Assembly: GCA_902627615.1 (NCBI GenBank)
Contig: CACOJW010000003.1
Coordinates: forward strand, 1-64,000
Reading direction: 5' to 3'
DNA length: 64,000 nucleotides
Source of the DNA: an uncultured marine group III euryarchaeote
GTDB taxonomy: Archaea; Thermoplasmatota; Poseidoniia; MGIII; CG-Epi1
The position numbers and the translations under genes were made by a program. Shown here in pieces: positions 41,727 through 50,577 of the stretch. Position 1 is the stretch's first letter. Every line of letters starts with the position of its first letter. The notes under the pieces were generated by a model. The model worked only from the letters and a program-made list of their open reading frames with translations, had not been told where the DNA came from and searched no databases.

Positions 41727-42221
41727 ATGGTATATCCGCTGAATAGTGAAAATAAAATGAAAAGTGCAAAATTAAATATTATAAATATTCTAAAAATGGA
41801 AGGATATAAATTAGATTCAGGAGAACTTTTTAAAGCATTTAAGGAGGCTGGAGGAGAAATGGCTGATTTTAAAGGTGCATTAGAACTGTTAACTGAAGAA
41901 GGTAAGATTAAATCAGATAATGAAGGAAACATAATGACTGTTGAAAATTTTCAGAGAGAAAAATCTCAATCTAAAGTAGATAATGATGTCGAAATTAATC
42001 AAAGAGAAAATGACGGAGAAAATATTTCAGTCGATGAACAAGTCAACGAAAATGAATTAGAATCTATAATTAAATTGAAAGAAGAAACTGATTCCTGGCT
42101 TATTGGGAAACTGAAAAATCATAATGATGATAGTGAACTTCGCGATGAAATTAGCAGCCTAAAAGAGCGCGTGGAAAAGTTAGAAAATATTATTAAAAAT
42201 TTAACAAAGGCTTTCAAGTGA
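41727..42221 (+). CDS. Small winged-helix-like protein with C-terminal coiled coil
   Basis: A 164-residue protein. Residues about 14-65 (LNIINILKMEGYKLDSGELF and FKGALELLTEEGKIKSD) have a winged-helix pattern. The middle is acidic and disordered (EINQRENDGENISVDEQ), and the last 45 residues form a likely coiled coil (LRDEISSLKERVEKLENIIK). The family is not recognised. It is directly upstream (1 nt) of the RNase P protein gene and may be a regulator or an RNA-associated partner. Confidence 0.6.
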   Translation: MVYPLNSENKMKSAKLNIINILKMEGYKLDSGELFKAFKEAGGEMADFKGALELLTEEGKIKSDNEGNIMTVENFQREKSQSKVDNDVEINQRENDGENISVDEQVNENELESIIKLKEETDSWLIGKLKNHNDDSELRDEISSLKERVEKLENIIKNLTKAFK

Positions 42222-42222
42222 A

Positions 42223-42495
42223 ATGGTAGTTAAGGAAAAGCGCGGGAGAAAAAGGTATATTTTATTTGAATGCTCAAAAAAATTTGATAAAAGTGATCTT
42301 GATAAATTTATTATAAAAGAAATTAAACCCTTGAAATCTAAAATAAGCTGTAAATTGGTTAAATTTAATGGGAAAAGAGGCATTCTACTCATTGGCCATA
42401 ATTTGCTGAATGAATCTAGAGAGATTATGAATGGGAAAGAAGGAATTAATACCATTGCAAGTAGTGGAACACTAAAAGGCCTGTCCAAATATTAG
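42223..42495 (+). CDS. rnp2: RNase P protein component 2 (Pop5-like)
   Basis: A 90-residue protein with the Pop5 pattern: basic start then KRYILFECSKKF, the second strand region CKLVKFNGKRGILLIGHN and the C-terminal SSGTLKGLSKY, comparable to the SGTIK ending of archaeal Pop5. With Rpp30 it supports the RNase P RNA in 5' maturation of tRNA. It is somewhat shorter than typical archaeal homologues. The assignment rests on recalled family pattern and length. Confidence 0.68.
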   Translation: MVVKEKRGRKRYILFECSKKFDKSDLDKFIIKEIKPLKSKISCKLVKFNGKRGILLIGHNLLNESREIMNGKEGINTIASSGTLKGLSKY

Positions 42496-42531
42496 AGGAA
42501 CCATTATTATGGCACTAATAATACCTAAGTA

Positions 42532-43077
42532 ATGGATGATGAAGCACCGTCCCCTAATGACTCTGAAGGTTGGGAAGAAACTCAATACGAATCATTGGAC
42601 TGGGGTGGTGACGATGAAAATGGAAATAGACTTGTAGAATTATATCCTTCAACTAGTAAACCTGCCCAGGCTGCATTAGCTCTTCTTGTTGCAGGATTTA
42701 TCTTACTACTGACTGCAATGACATTAAACGGAATATTGAGCGATGACGAAAAGGTTGCTGGTTCTACAATGAAATCTAATGAGATGATGAATGAGATGGG
42801 GCTGGAAATTGACGGGGGAGAGTTGGATGATGATTTTGTAAGGCAGATTCTTAGAGGGGCTTTATTCTATGAATTAATTTGTGCGGTGTTAGCATTCTGG
42901 GGTAGCGTAGAACTTTGGAGGAAACAGAATTATAATATTGTTTTATTAGGATGTGCAGCCGCAATAATTGGCTTAGGAAGTTTACTACTTTCCACTCTAG
43001 CCGGCGCATTCGCACTTTACTTGACATTCCAAAGTAAGCCAGAATTTGGTATTAATGAACAAGATGAGAGCTGGTGA
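42532..43077 (+). CDS. Small membrane protein, unknown function
   Basis: A 181-residue protein with an acidic N-terminal 40 residues, then about four membrane segments: ALALLVAGFILLLTAMTL, YELICAVLAFWGSVELW, IVLLGCAAAIIGLGSLLL and STLAGAFALYLTF. No family is recognised. A TATA-like ATTATTAT lies about 29 nt upstream. It overlaps the helicase gene by four bases (GTGA), so they are probably co-transcribed. Confidence 0.6.
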   Translation: MDDEAPSPNDSEGWEETQYESLDWGGDDENGNRLVELYPSTSKPAQAALALLVAGFILLLTAMTLNGILSDDEKVAGSTMKSNEMMNEMGLEIDGGELDDDFVRQILRGALFYELICAVLAFWGSVELWRKQNYNIVLLGCAAAIIGLGSLLLSTLAGAFALYLTFQSKPEFGINEQDESW

Positions 43078-45230
43078 GGTTGCTATCTGAACTACTAAAT
43101 TACCTAAAAATAAAAGAATTATACCCTCCTCAAAAAGAAGCTATAAAATATGTTGAAAAAAATCATTCAGTTCTAGTTTCAGTACCTACTGCTGCCGGAA
43201 AAACGTTAGTAGCTTATGCTGCGCTGATGAGAGCTGTAAAAGCTAAAAAAAAAGGAATTTATTTAGTACCTCTCAGAGCCTTAGCGTGGGAAAAAGTTGA
43301 AGAATTAAAAGATATTTGCAAACATATTTTGAAGGGTGCAAAAGTAGGAGTATCCGTAGGCGATTATGACAAAGCGAGAGGATTATCAAAATACGACATT
43401 ATCGTTTCAACCTCTGAAAGGGCTGATTCCCTTATTCGACACAACCCCTCATGGCTAACTGATGTAAATTGCCTAGTTTCTGATGAAATACACCTTCTAA
43501 ATGATTCGGGAAGGGGACCAACGCTTGAAGTAACATTATCAAAATTTAGAGAAATTAATCCTTCTATACAGATTATAGGTTTATCTGCTACAGTTTCTAA
43601 TTCAAAGGAGATTGCTGACTGGTTAGATGCTACATTAGTTGAAAGTGATTTTAGACCAGTACCTCTTAGGAAAGGAATAGCTATTGAAAAAACAATTGAA
43701 TGGGAAGATGATCAGAACAAAAATATAATTTTAGAAGGTGCTGAAGGACTTTCCTTAGATAATTTACCTGAGCAATGCTTGGTCTTTGTTGGTACAAGAA
43801 GGTCTGCAGAAGCTCAAGCTAAGAAATTAAGCAAAAACATAGGCCGTAGATTAGATGATAAAGATAGAAAAATATTGGAAAGATTTTCAGAAAAAATTAA
43901 AAAGAATGCTGATGAAGCTACTTCTGTTGATTCAAATATTTCAAAGCTAATCTCCAATGGTGTCGCATACCATCACGCAGGATTAACTAATAGGCAAAGA
44001 AGGATAATTGAAGAGGCTTTCAAGTCTAAATCATTGAAAGCATTATGCGCTACTCCTACTTTAGCTGCAGGTGTGAATTTACCTGCAAAAAGAGTCATCA
44101 TACGTGACTTAAGCCGGTGGGATTCTGCCTTTCAATCCAATCAGCCTCTGCCTGTTTTAGAAGTACAACAAATGTTGGGACGGGCCGGAAGACCGGGCTT
44201 TGACGTTGACGGAGAAGGAATTTTAATTGCAAAAAATAGAGAACAAATTGACTTTTTTAAAGAAAATTATTTTGAAGGCGATACTGAACCTGTAATTTCG
44301 AGGTTAGGTAGTGAACCTGCCCTAAGAACACATTTACTATCATTAATTACCTCAGGCACAATAAATACAAAAGAATCACTACATAGTTTCTTGGAAAAAA
44401 CATTATTTGGGTCACAAGGTGAGCTTTGGAGAACTCAACATAGACTTAACAAAGTTTTAGATTTCCTAGACAAGGAAGGATTGATAAAAATTAAAGGAGG
44501 AAATAATGGTGACTTTGTGGCCGCTAATGAATCACTACATGAAAAATTAGAGGTTACCACTTTTGGAAAAAAGGTATCTCAACTATACATTGATCCTTTG
44601 TCTGGAGTTTTAATCAAAAATGCGCTTGAATCTGACGTTGAGGCTAATCCTTTAGGATTATTGCATACTATTGCAAGAACTCCGGATATTTATTCCCTTT
44701 ATGTGAGAAAAAATGAAATGGAAACTTATCTAACTCACTTAATGCAAATGGAAGGCGATCTAATGTTACCCCCTCCTGTGGAACATATGGAATTAGAATT
44801 TTATCTCTGGGACTTGAAAACTGCATTGTTACTAACCGACTGGATTGAGGAAACTCCAGAGGAACATTTACTGAAACGCTATTCTACAACTCCTGGTGAC
44901 ATAAGAGCAAAAGTTGAAACTGCTGAATGGATTTTATATGCTATGTGCGAATTATCTGAGCTAATTGCGCCGAAACACACAAAATTAATTACTGAATTAC
45001 AAATTCGTGTTAATAATGGAGTCAGAAAAGAACTTCTTCCATTATTAGAACTTGATTCTGTTGGAAGAGTAAGAGCCCGTTCACTTTTCAATGCTGGATT
45101 TACAACTCAAAATTCTGTTATGAACGCGTCAAACTCTGATTTAAGTAATATCCCTGGAATAGGAACTACACTGGCTGAAAAATTGACTGGTAAAAAAGGA
45201 CCTGAGCAGATGCGCTTTGAGTTAGGCTAA
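43074..45230 (+). CDS. hel308: Hel308-type superfamily 2 DNA helicase
   Basis: A 718-residue Ski2-like helicase starting with GTG. Motifs in order: Q-region YPPQKEA, Walker A PTAAGKT (residues 38-44), DEIH box, SAT (GLSATVSN), the motif IV/V region ATPTLAAGVNLPAKR and motif VI QMLGRAGRPGFD. The C-terminus has a helix-hairpin-helix (NIPGIGTTLAEKL). Archaeal Hel308 unwinds lagging-strand templates at stalled forks. It is followed by a membrane-protein gene and RFC, so it lies in a replication-repair neighbourhood. Confidence 0.88.
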   Translation: MRLLSELLNYLKIKELYPPQKEAIKYVEKNHSVLVSVPTAAGKTLVAYAALMRAVKAKKKGIYLVPLRALAWEKVEELKDICKHILKGAKVGVSVGDYDKARGLSKYDIIVSTSERADSLIRHNPSWLTDVNCLVSDEIHLLNDSGRGPTLEVTLSKFREINPSIQIIGLSATVSNSKEIADWLDATLVESDFRPVPLRKGIAIEKTIEWEDDQNKNIILEGAEGLSLDNLPEQCLVFVGTRRSAEAQAKKLSKNIGRRLDDKDRKILERFSEKIKKNADEATSVDSNISKLISNGVAYHHAGLTNRQRRIIEEAFKSKSLKALCATPTLAAGVNLPAKRVIIRDLSRWDSAFQSNQPLPVLEVQQMLGRAGRPGFDVDGEGILIAKNREQIDFFKENYFEGDTEPVISRLGSEPALRTHLLSLITSGTINTKESLHSFLEKTLFGSQGELWRTQHRLNKVLDFLDKEGLIKIKGGNNGDFVAANESLHEKLEVTTFGKKVSQLYIDPLSGVLIKNALESDVEANPLGLLHTIARTPDIYSLYVRKNEMETYLTHLMQMEGDLMLPPPVEHMELEFYLWDLKTALLLTDWIEETPEEHLLKRYSTTPGDIRAKVETAEWILYAMCELSELIAPKHTKLITELQIRVNNGVRKELLPLLELDSVGRVRARSLFNAGFTTQNSVMNASNSDLSNIPGIGTTLAEKLTGKKGPEQMRFELG

Positions 45231-45257
45231 TTAATACCGCCTCCCTATGCTTGAAAA

Positions 45258-46049
45258 ATGGTAAGATTTGTCAAGGACCAACCGGACGCCTACATCTACA
45301 GTAGTTTTGGTTCAAGAATTTTCATAGGAGGATTACTTATGGCAGTATTGTATGCTGCAGTTGGCTTTAGCGCATATTTTTACGCTGACGAAGTAATGTC
45401 TTTATATTCCAGTGGTGCAGACATCCCCGATTTACCTTTACTAGGTGATTTATTGAAAGCAATTGTATTCATTTCTGTATTATTTTTACCATTAGTCAGT
45501 ATGACTGTTTTAATATCTAGATTTGTTCTAAGACGAACTTATAAAAAATTAGAACAATTAAATGTTGATAGTAAAAGGCCTCAACTTTTGCTTTCTATCG
45601 CCCGCTTTTTATTTCTCGGATGTGGTGTAGCTACCTTTGCGCCTTTAGTAATGGTGGCTGAAAGTATGATGACAGGCGGACTTCCTGGATCTATTATTGG
45701 ATACTACCAAACTACCTACATGAGTGTATATTTCACTCTTTTAGGATTATCTCTGTTTTTAGTATTGGTTTCACCTATAGTCCAATTATATGGAAGAACA
45801 CAAAGTAGATCATTAATATTTGCTGGATTTCTTTCATTTGTAGCTTGTGCAACAATGATTTACATGGCTAACGGTGAATGGAACATCTCTATAATGGATC
45901 TTACGCAGCGTGAATTTAAATCATCTTTTGGGACTGTAATGATGATTTGCGGCATTTGCATTTTTATATCGTTCTGGATTATATCTAGAAATGCAAAATC
46001 TATATTGCGTTACCAAAAACTACACTTCACAATGAAATTGGGTGAATAA
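45258..46049 (+). CDS. Multi-pass membrane protein, unknown function
   Basis: A 263-residue protein with about six hydrophobic segments, starting with FIGGLLMAVLYAAVGFSAYF (residues about 16-35) and ending with TVMMICGICIFISFWIIS. No motif is recognised. Its stop shares a base with the ATG of rfcL, so it is co-transcribed with replication genes, but no functional link can be read from the sequence. Confidence 0.6.
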   Translation: MVRFVKDQPDAYIYSSFGSRIFIGGLLMAVLYAAVGFSAYFYADEVMSLYSSGADIPDLPLLGDLLKAIVFISVLFLPLVSMTVLISRFVLRRTYKKLEQLNVDSKRPQLLLSIARFLFLGCGVATFAPLVMVAESMMTGGLPGSIIGYYQTTYMSVYFTLLGLSLFLVLVSPIVQLYGRTQSRSLIFAGFLSFVACATMIYMANGEWNISIMDLTQREFKSSFGTVMMICGICIFISFWIISRNAKSILRYQKLHFTMKLGE

Positions 46050-47488
46050 TGGAATCTTGGGCTGAAAAATATAGGCCAAAAAGTCTTTCTGAAATAATAG
46101 GTAATACTAGAACAATTAATGAACTAAAGAAATGGGCAAAATCATGGGGTGAAAAGATGGCAAAAAAAGGAGTCATACTCTCTGGACCTCCTGGCTGTGG
46201 AAAAACGTCTGCCGCACTTGCATTGGCAAAAGACATGGGTTGGGAAGTAATTGAATTAAACGCTTCAGACGCCCGTTCTGGTAACGTGATAGAAGGAACT
46301 GCTCTGAGGGCTGGTCTATTCCAAACATTTGGGAGTGAGGGAATTTCAGAAAGAAATCTTATCTTATTGGATGAAGCCGACAATCTTTACGAAAGAGCTC
46401 AACAATCAAAAAATAAGACTAAAAACTATAGTGACAGGGGCGGAAAAAAAGCAATATCCAAAACATTGGAACAAACAAAACAGCCAGTAATCATTACAGT
46501 AAATGATCTATATAATTTAACAAAGGGAACTGGTGCAAAAATCAAAAGATTAGCTTTAACTTTGAAATTTCAGAAACCATCTGCAGTTTCAGTAGCTATG
46601 GTTCTCAATAAAGTCTGCGAAAGTGAAGGATTAGAAATTGAAACAGACACTATCACTAAAATGGCTGAAAATGCCAAAGGTGACTTAAGAGGTGCAATTA
46701 ATGACTTACAATCTTTATCAGAAGGAACTAAAAAAGTAATAAAAAGTGATCTGGAAAAATTAGGTTCACGCGATAGAGAAACCGAAATGTTTGATACTCT
46801 TAATACTATATTTAATAGCGATAATTTTGAGGAACCAAGAAAAGCCATTTTTGAATTAAATGAACAACCAAGAGATGTTTCTACTTGGGTTAGTGACAAT
46901 ATACCTATCGTTTATAAACATCCCAACGATATTGAGCGAGCATATGAAAGAGTAGCATATGCAGATTTACTACTATCACGTGTTGTAAGAAATCAAAATT
47001 ACGGGCTTTGGGGGTATGCGTCTGAATTAATGTCAAGCGGAGTTGCGCTATCAAAAACACATGCGACAAGTGGTAGAAGGCCACAATTTCCTTCATGGAT
47101 TAGGAAGATGGGGGCAAGTCGCTTTCAGCGGGGTTATAGAGATTCTTTAGCAAAGAAAATAGGTGCTTCTACACACCAATCAATAAAAGAGTCCAAAATG
47201 GAGCAGATTGCAGTAATTTCTACTATTTGTAGAAATGATAACGATAAAGCTGCTAGAATAGCTGGTAAACTAGATTTAAATGAAAATGAATTAGCTATTC
47301 TTATGGGGCTCTCAAAAAAAGAAAAAATTATAGCTGAAATAATGGAGAAATCTCAGCAATTTAGACAGGAGAGAGAAGTGGTAACGTTAGATTATAAACC
47401 TACTTTTGACAATAAAGATGATGAGGAAGAAATTACAAAAATAACCCCAAAAGCTGACAATAAGCAGAAGAGCTTATTCGAATTCTAA
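46049..47488 (+). CDS. rfcL: Replication factor C large subunit
   Basis: A 479-residue AAA+ clamp loader subunit. The N-terminal WAEKYRPKSLSEIIG, Walker A GPPGCGKTSAA and Walker B LILLDEADNL are followed by sensor and collar regions. The C-terminus KQKSLFEF is a PIP box for binding the sliding clamp PCNA. It loads PCNA with the small subunit. Its last 15 bases overlap the convergent dinB gene, and both proteins' clamp-binding tails are encoded there. Confidence 0.93.
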   Translation: MESWAEKYRPKSLSEIIGNTRTINELKKWAKSWGEKMAKKGVILSGPPGCGKTSAALALAKDMGWEVIELNASDARSGNVIEGTALRAGLFQTFGSEGISERNLILLDEADNLYERAQQSKNKTKNYSDRGGKKAISKTLEQTKQPVIITVNDLYNLTKGTGAKIKRLALTLKFQKPSAVSVAMVLNKVCESEGLEIETDTITKMAENAKGDLRGAINDLQSLSEGTKKVIKSDLEKLGSRDRETEMFDTLNTIFNSDNFEEPRKAIFELNEQPRDVSTWVSDNIPIVYKHPNDIERAYERVAYADLLLSRVVRNQNYGLWGYASELMSSGVALSKTHATSGRRPQFPSWIRKMGASRFQRGYRDSLAKKIGASTHQSIKESKMEQIAVISTICRNDNDKAARIAGKLDLNENELAILMGLSKKEKIIAEIMEKSQQFRQEREVVTLDYKPTFDNKDDEEEITKITPKADNKQKSLFEF

Positions 47489-48541
47489 GTTTAATTTTTG
47501 CTGATCTGAAACTCCTAATCTACTCGCTGAAACTCCCATTAACCTAATCGGCTTACCTGGTTTCCAATTCTCATAGAGTAAAGTTTTAGCTACTTTGTAA
47601 ATATCTGTAGACTTATTAATTTCACCAGGAACTGTTTTTTGTCTAGTTATAGTTTTAAAATTAGACCATCTTAATTTTATTGTAATAGTTCTTGCCGAAC
47701 GTCCCATCTGGCCAATACTTTCAGATACTTCCTCGCATAAATCAAGCAAAGCTGCTTCCACCGTGTCTGAATCTGAAATATCTTTTTCAAAAGTATTTTC
47801 TGTACCCTGTTGCTTAGCAATCCAAGGTGAAGAGTCTACCGGCCGATTATCAACGCCTTTAGCTTTGTTCTTAAGATTTACAGAATATTGACCAAATATA
47901 GGCAATAATTTTTGAATATCTATGGAAACTATATCTGAACAGGTTTTCACGCCCAAACTATTGAGCAAAGAGGCAGTTTTAGGTCCAATCCCATAAATTC
48001 TTTGTATCTCAAGCGGTGCTAAAAACTTAGATTCATTACCTGGCTTAACTACTGTGAAACCTTCAGGTTTATCAAAATCTGAGGCAATCTTCGCAACTAA
48101 TTTAGATGTTGCCAATCCTGCCGAAGCAGGTAAATTAGTTTCTGATTTTATGCGCTTTAATATAGTTTTAACCAAAGCTTGAGGATTTTTTTGAAGTGAT
48201 AAATCCACAAAAGCTTCGTCGACACTCATCCTCTCTAAAGTTCCATATCTTGCTAAAATTTCCATTATTTTAATTGAACATGAACGAATCATTGGACGAT
48301 TAGATGAAACTAATTTTAGTTCAGGACATAGCTTCAAAGCTTTACTAGATGCCATTGCCGAACGAACTCCCTTGGTTCTAGCCTCATAGGAAGCCGATGC
48401 AATTACGCCTCTTTGACCTGGCTTACCACCTACCGCTAGTGGTATTCCTTTATCATCAGGATTCTCTAAAATATGAACATTTACAAAAAAAGCATCCATA
48501 TCCAAGTGCAATATTGCTCTGGGCCAAACTACTCTTTCCAC
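47474..48541 (-). CDS. dinB: DNA polymerase IV (Y family)
   Basis: A 355-residue translesion polymerase if started at GTG 48541, giving VERVVWPRAILHLDMDAFFV; the frame is open upstream to 48622, but the added residues are not conserved. Catalytic blocks are DMDAFFV, ASYEARTKGVRSAM and SVDEAFVDLS. The thumb and little-finger parts follow, with IYGIGPKTASLLNSLG. The C-terminal QQKLNLEFE resembles a PIP box. It bypasses damaged bases during replication. It is divergent from trpS. Confidence 0.9.
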   Translation of the reverse strand: MERVVWPRAILHLDMDAFFVNVHILENPDDKGIPLAVGGKPGQRGVIASASYEARTKGVRSAMASSKALKLCPELKLVSSNRPMIRSCSIKIMEILARYGTLERMSVDEAFVDLSLQKNPQALVKTILKRIKSETNLPASAGLATSKLVAKIASDFDKPEGFTVVKPGNESKFLAPLEIQRIYGIGPKTASLLNSLGVKTCSDIVSIDIQKLLPIFGQYSVNLKNKAKGVDNRPVDSSPWIAKQQGTENTFEKDISDSDTVEAALLDLCEEVSESIGQMGRSARTITIKLRWSNFKTITRQKTVPGEINKSTDIYKVAKTLLYENWKPGKPIRLMGVSASRLGVSDQQKLNLEFE

Positions 48542-48596
48542 AAGTAGGTAAAGGGGGGGAGGAATTACTTTTACCCCCCAAGCTCTAAGCTGAATA

Positions 48597-49955
48597 ATGG
48601 AAATTGACCCTTGGGCAAGCAAAGGTATTCAAAACTACGGAGAAATTTGTAAAAAATTTGGTTTAGATGCAATAGAACATACCAAGTTGCCAAATCCCAC
48701 TCATTTACATCGTAGAGGGATTATTTTTGCTCATCGAGATTTAGATAATGTTTTGCAAGCAAGGAAAAAAGGCAGGAGTTTTGGCGTCTTATCTGGATTA
48801 ATGCCTTCTGGACAGATACATCTTGGTCACAAAATGGTAATCGACCAGGCAAAGTGGTTCCAAGATTTAGGCGGGGATGTGACAATAACTGTTGCTGATT
48901 TAGAGGCACATGCAACGAGAGGTTTGAGCCTAGAAAAATGTAGGGAATATGCAATTGAAGAATATATCTCTAATTATGCAGGTATGGGATTAGACCCCGA
49001 TAAAACATCCATTTATTTTCAGTCTGAAAGGCCTATCGTACAGAAATTAGGTTTTACATTAGGAAAGAAAACGAATTTATCTGAGATGGAAGCCATTTAC
49101 GGTTTTTCTGGCGAAACAAACCTAGCTCATATTCAATCTCCATTGGTACAAGCCGGAGACATTGTTCATCCTCAATTGGATGAATACGGTGGACTAAGAC
49201 CAATTGTTGTTCCGGTAGGAATTGATCAAGATCCTCATATTAGACTAACTAGAGGAATGGTATCTAAAACAAACTGGTTTAATGTTAATCAGAACAAATC
49301 GGGAAGTATTACAATTGGATTGTCTATACAAGATAACAATCAAGAAATGATGGGCCTAAAGAGAGGTGGAGGAATCGATAAAAATCAAAGGCAAAAAATA
49401 ATTAACAAAGCTATTGCTGCAATTGGAAAAGCCGGATTCAGTCAAACAAATGCTAATGCTAAACATGGAACTATTGAAATTAAAGATGCTACTTATGAAG
49501 TGCATAATGAAATCAAATATCATTTATTAAATTTAGAAAGACAAATGGGAGGAATGGGACTTATGCAGCCTGCGTCCACATACCATCAATTTGCAATTGG
49601 AATGACTGGGGGAAAGATGAGTTCAAGTCAACCTGAAACCACAATGTTCCTGAATGATTCAATGAAAGATATTGAAAAGAAAATTAAATCATCATTCTCT
49701 GGAGGTCAAGCAACTGTAGAAGAACACCGTTCTAAAGGGGGTAATCCGGATGTTGATGTTGCATATCAATACCTTCGTTATTTCTTCGAAGAAGATGATA
49801 ATGAACTTGAAAAAATAAGGGAGGAATATGTTTCAGGTGACTTACTAACTGGAGAAATTAAATCCATATGTGTTGAAAAAGCTATAACTTGGATGAAAAA
49901 CCACCATGAGCTTAAAGATCAGAATCAACACTTAGTTAAAGAGTTTCTAAAGTAG
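48597..49955 (+). CDS. trpS: Tryptophanyl-tRNA synthetase
   Basis: A 452-residue class I synthetase of the archaeal/eukaryotic type. The HIGH-equivalent is SGQIHLGHK, the KMSKS-equivalent GKMSSSQPET, and the DQDPHIRLTR and STYHQFAIGMTGGK blocks surround an insert of about 90 residues typical of euryarchaeal enzymes. It charges tRNA-Trp. It starts 55 nt from the divergent dinB and overlaps the convergent lipB by 20 bases. Confidence 0.93.
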   Translation: MEIDPWASKGIQNYGEICKKFGLDAIEHTKLPNPTHLHRRGIIFAHRDLDNVLQARKKGRSFGVLSGLMPSGQIHLGHKMVIDQAKWFQDLGGDVTITVADLEAHATRGLSLEKCREYAIEEYISNYAGMGLDPDKTSIYFQSERPIVQKLGFTLGKKTNLSEMEAIYGFSGETNLAHIQSPLVQAGDIVHPQLDEYGGLRPIVVPVGIDQDPHIRLTRGMVSKTNWFNVNQNKSGSITIGLSIQDNNQEMMGLKRGGGIDKNQRQKIINKAIAAIGKAGFSQTNANAKHGTIEIKDATYEVHNEIKYHLLNLERQMGGMGLMQPASTYHQFAIGMTGGKMSSSQPETTMFLNDSMKDIEKKIKSSFSGGQATVEEHRSKGGNPDVDVAYQYLRYFFEEDDNELEKIREEYVSGDLLTGEIKSICVEKAITWMKNHHELKDQNQHLVKEFLK

Positions 49956-50577
49956 TTATTTTACCAACTTCTCTTCCCAATATTTTAGGCATATTATCAA
50001 GCAAAGACTCCTGCATCTCGTCTATAGATATTTGATATCCTAACTTAGATAGAGAAGTATGTTTGCCTAATGGTAGGCCACATCCTTCTACAGATTCAAT
50101 CCGCCCCTCTGGTGTGTCTAAATTTATATCAAAACCATGTCTTGAAACCCATTTACTAAATGCTAAACCTATGCTAGCAATTTTATAGCCATTAAACCAA
50201 ACACCTTGCATAGATGCATCTCGGTTGCCTACAACCTCAAATTTAGATAAGGAAGTCAAAATCCATTCTTCAATAGATGTTATTATTTTTCTAACAGATT
50301 TTTCTTTCCACTTGAATATGGGATATCCAACTAACTGACCTGGGCCGTGCCACGTCAGCCCTCCACCCCTATCTACGCTTGATGAATCAAAACCTTCTGG
50401 TGCTTGAATACTATCTAGCATACCTCTTCTGCCTATCGTAACGATTTCAGGATGTTCCACAAAAATTAAAGTATCTTTGATTTCATTATCGATTCTTTTT
50501 TGCTGCAGACCTACCATCAACTTGTCAATTTCTTGATGTGTTGAATTATTTGCCTGAATTATATTGGTAGTAATCAC
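49936..50577 (-). CDS. lipB: Octanoyl-[carrier protein]-protein N-octanoyltransferase
   Basis: A 213-residue LipB with the signature RGGGLTWHGPGQLVGYPIF, the HGFDINLD segment and the catalytic cysteine and lysine in EGCGLPLGK. It transfers octanoyl groups to lipoyl domains, which LipA then thiolates. It is the last gene of the minus-strand 2-oxoacid dehydrogenase operon and overlaps the E3 gene by four bases. Confidence 0.9.
   Translation of the reverse strand: MITTNIIQANNSTHQEIDKLMVGLQQKRIDNEIKDTLIFVEHPEIVTIGRRGMLDSIQAPEGFDSSSVDRGGGLTWHGPGQLVGYPIFKWKEKSVRKIITSIEEWILTSLSKFEVVGNRDASMQGVWFNGYKIASIGLAFSKWVSRHGFDINLDTPEGRIESVEGCGLPLGKHTSLSKLGYQISIDEMQESLLDNMPKILGREVGKITTLETL

Noticed and set aside
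48542-48622. Longer N-terminus for DinB starting at 48622.
   Set aside because: The extra 27 residues are not family-like and overlap the trpS start; GTG 48541 gives the usual Y-family N-terminus.
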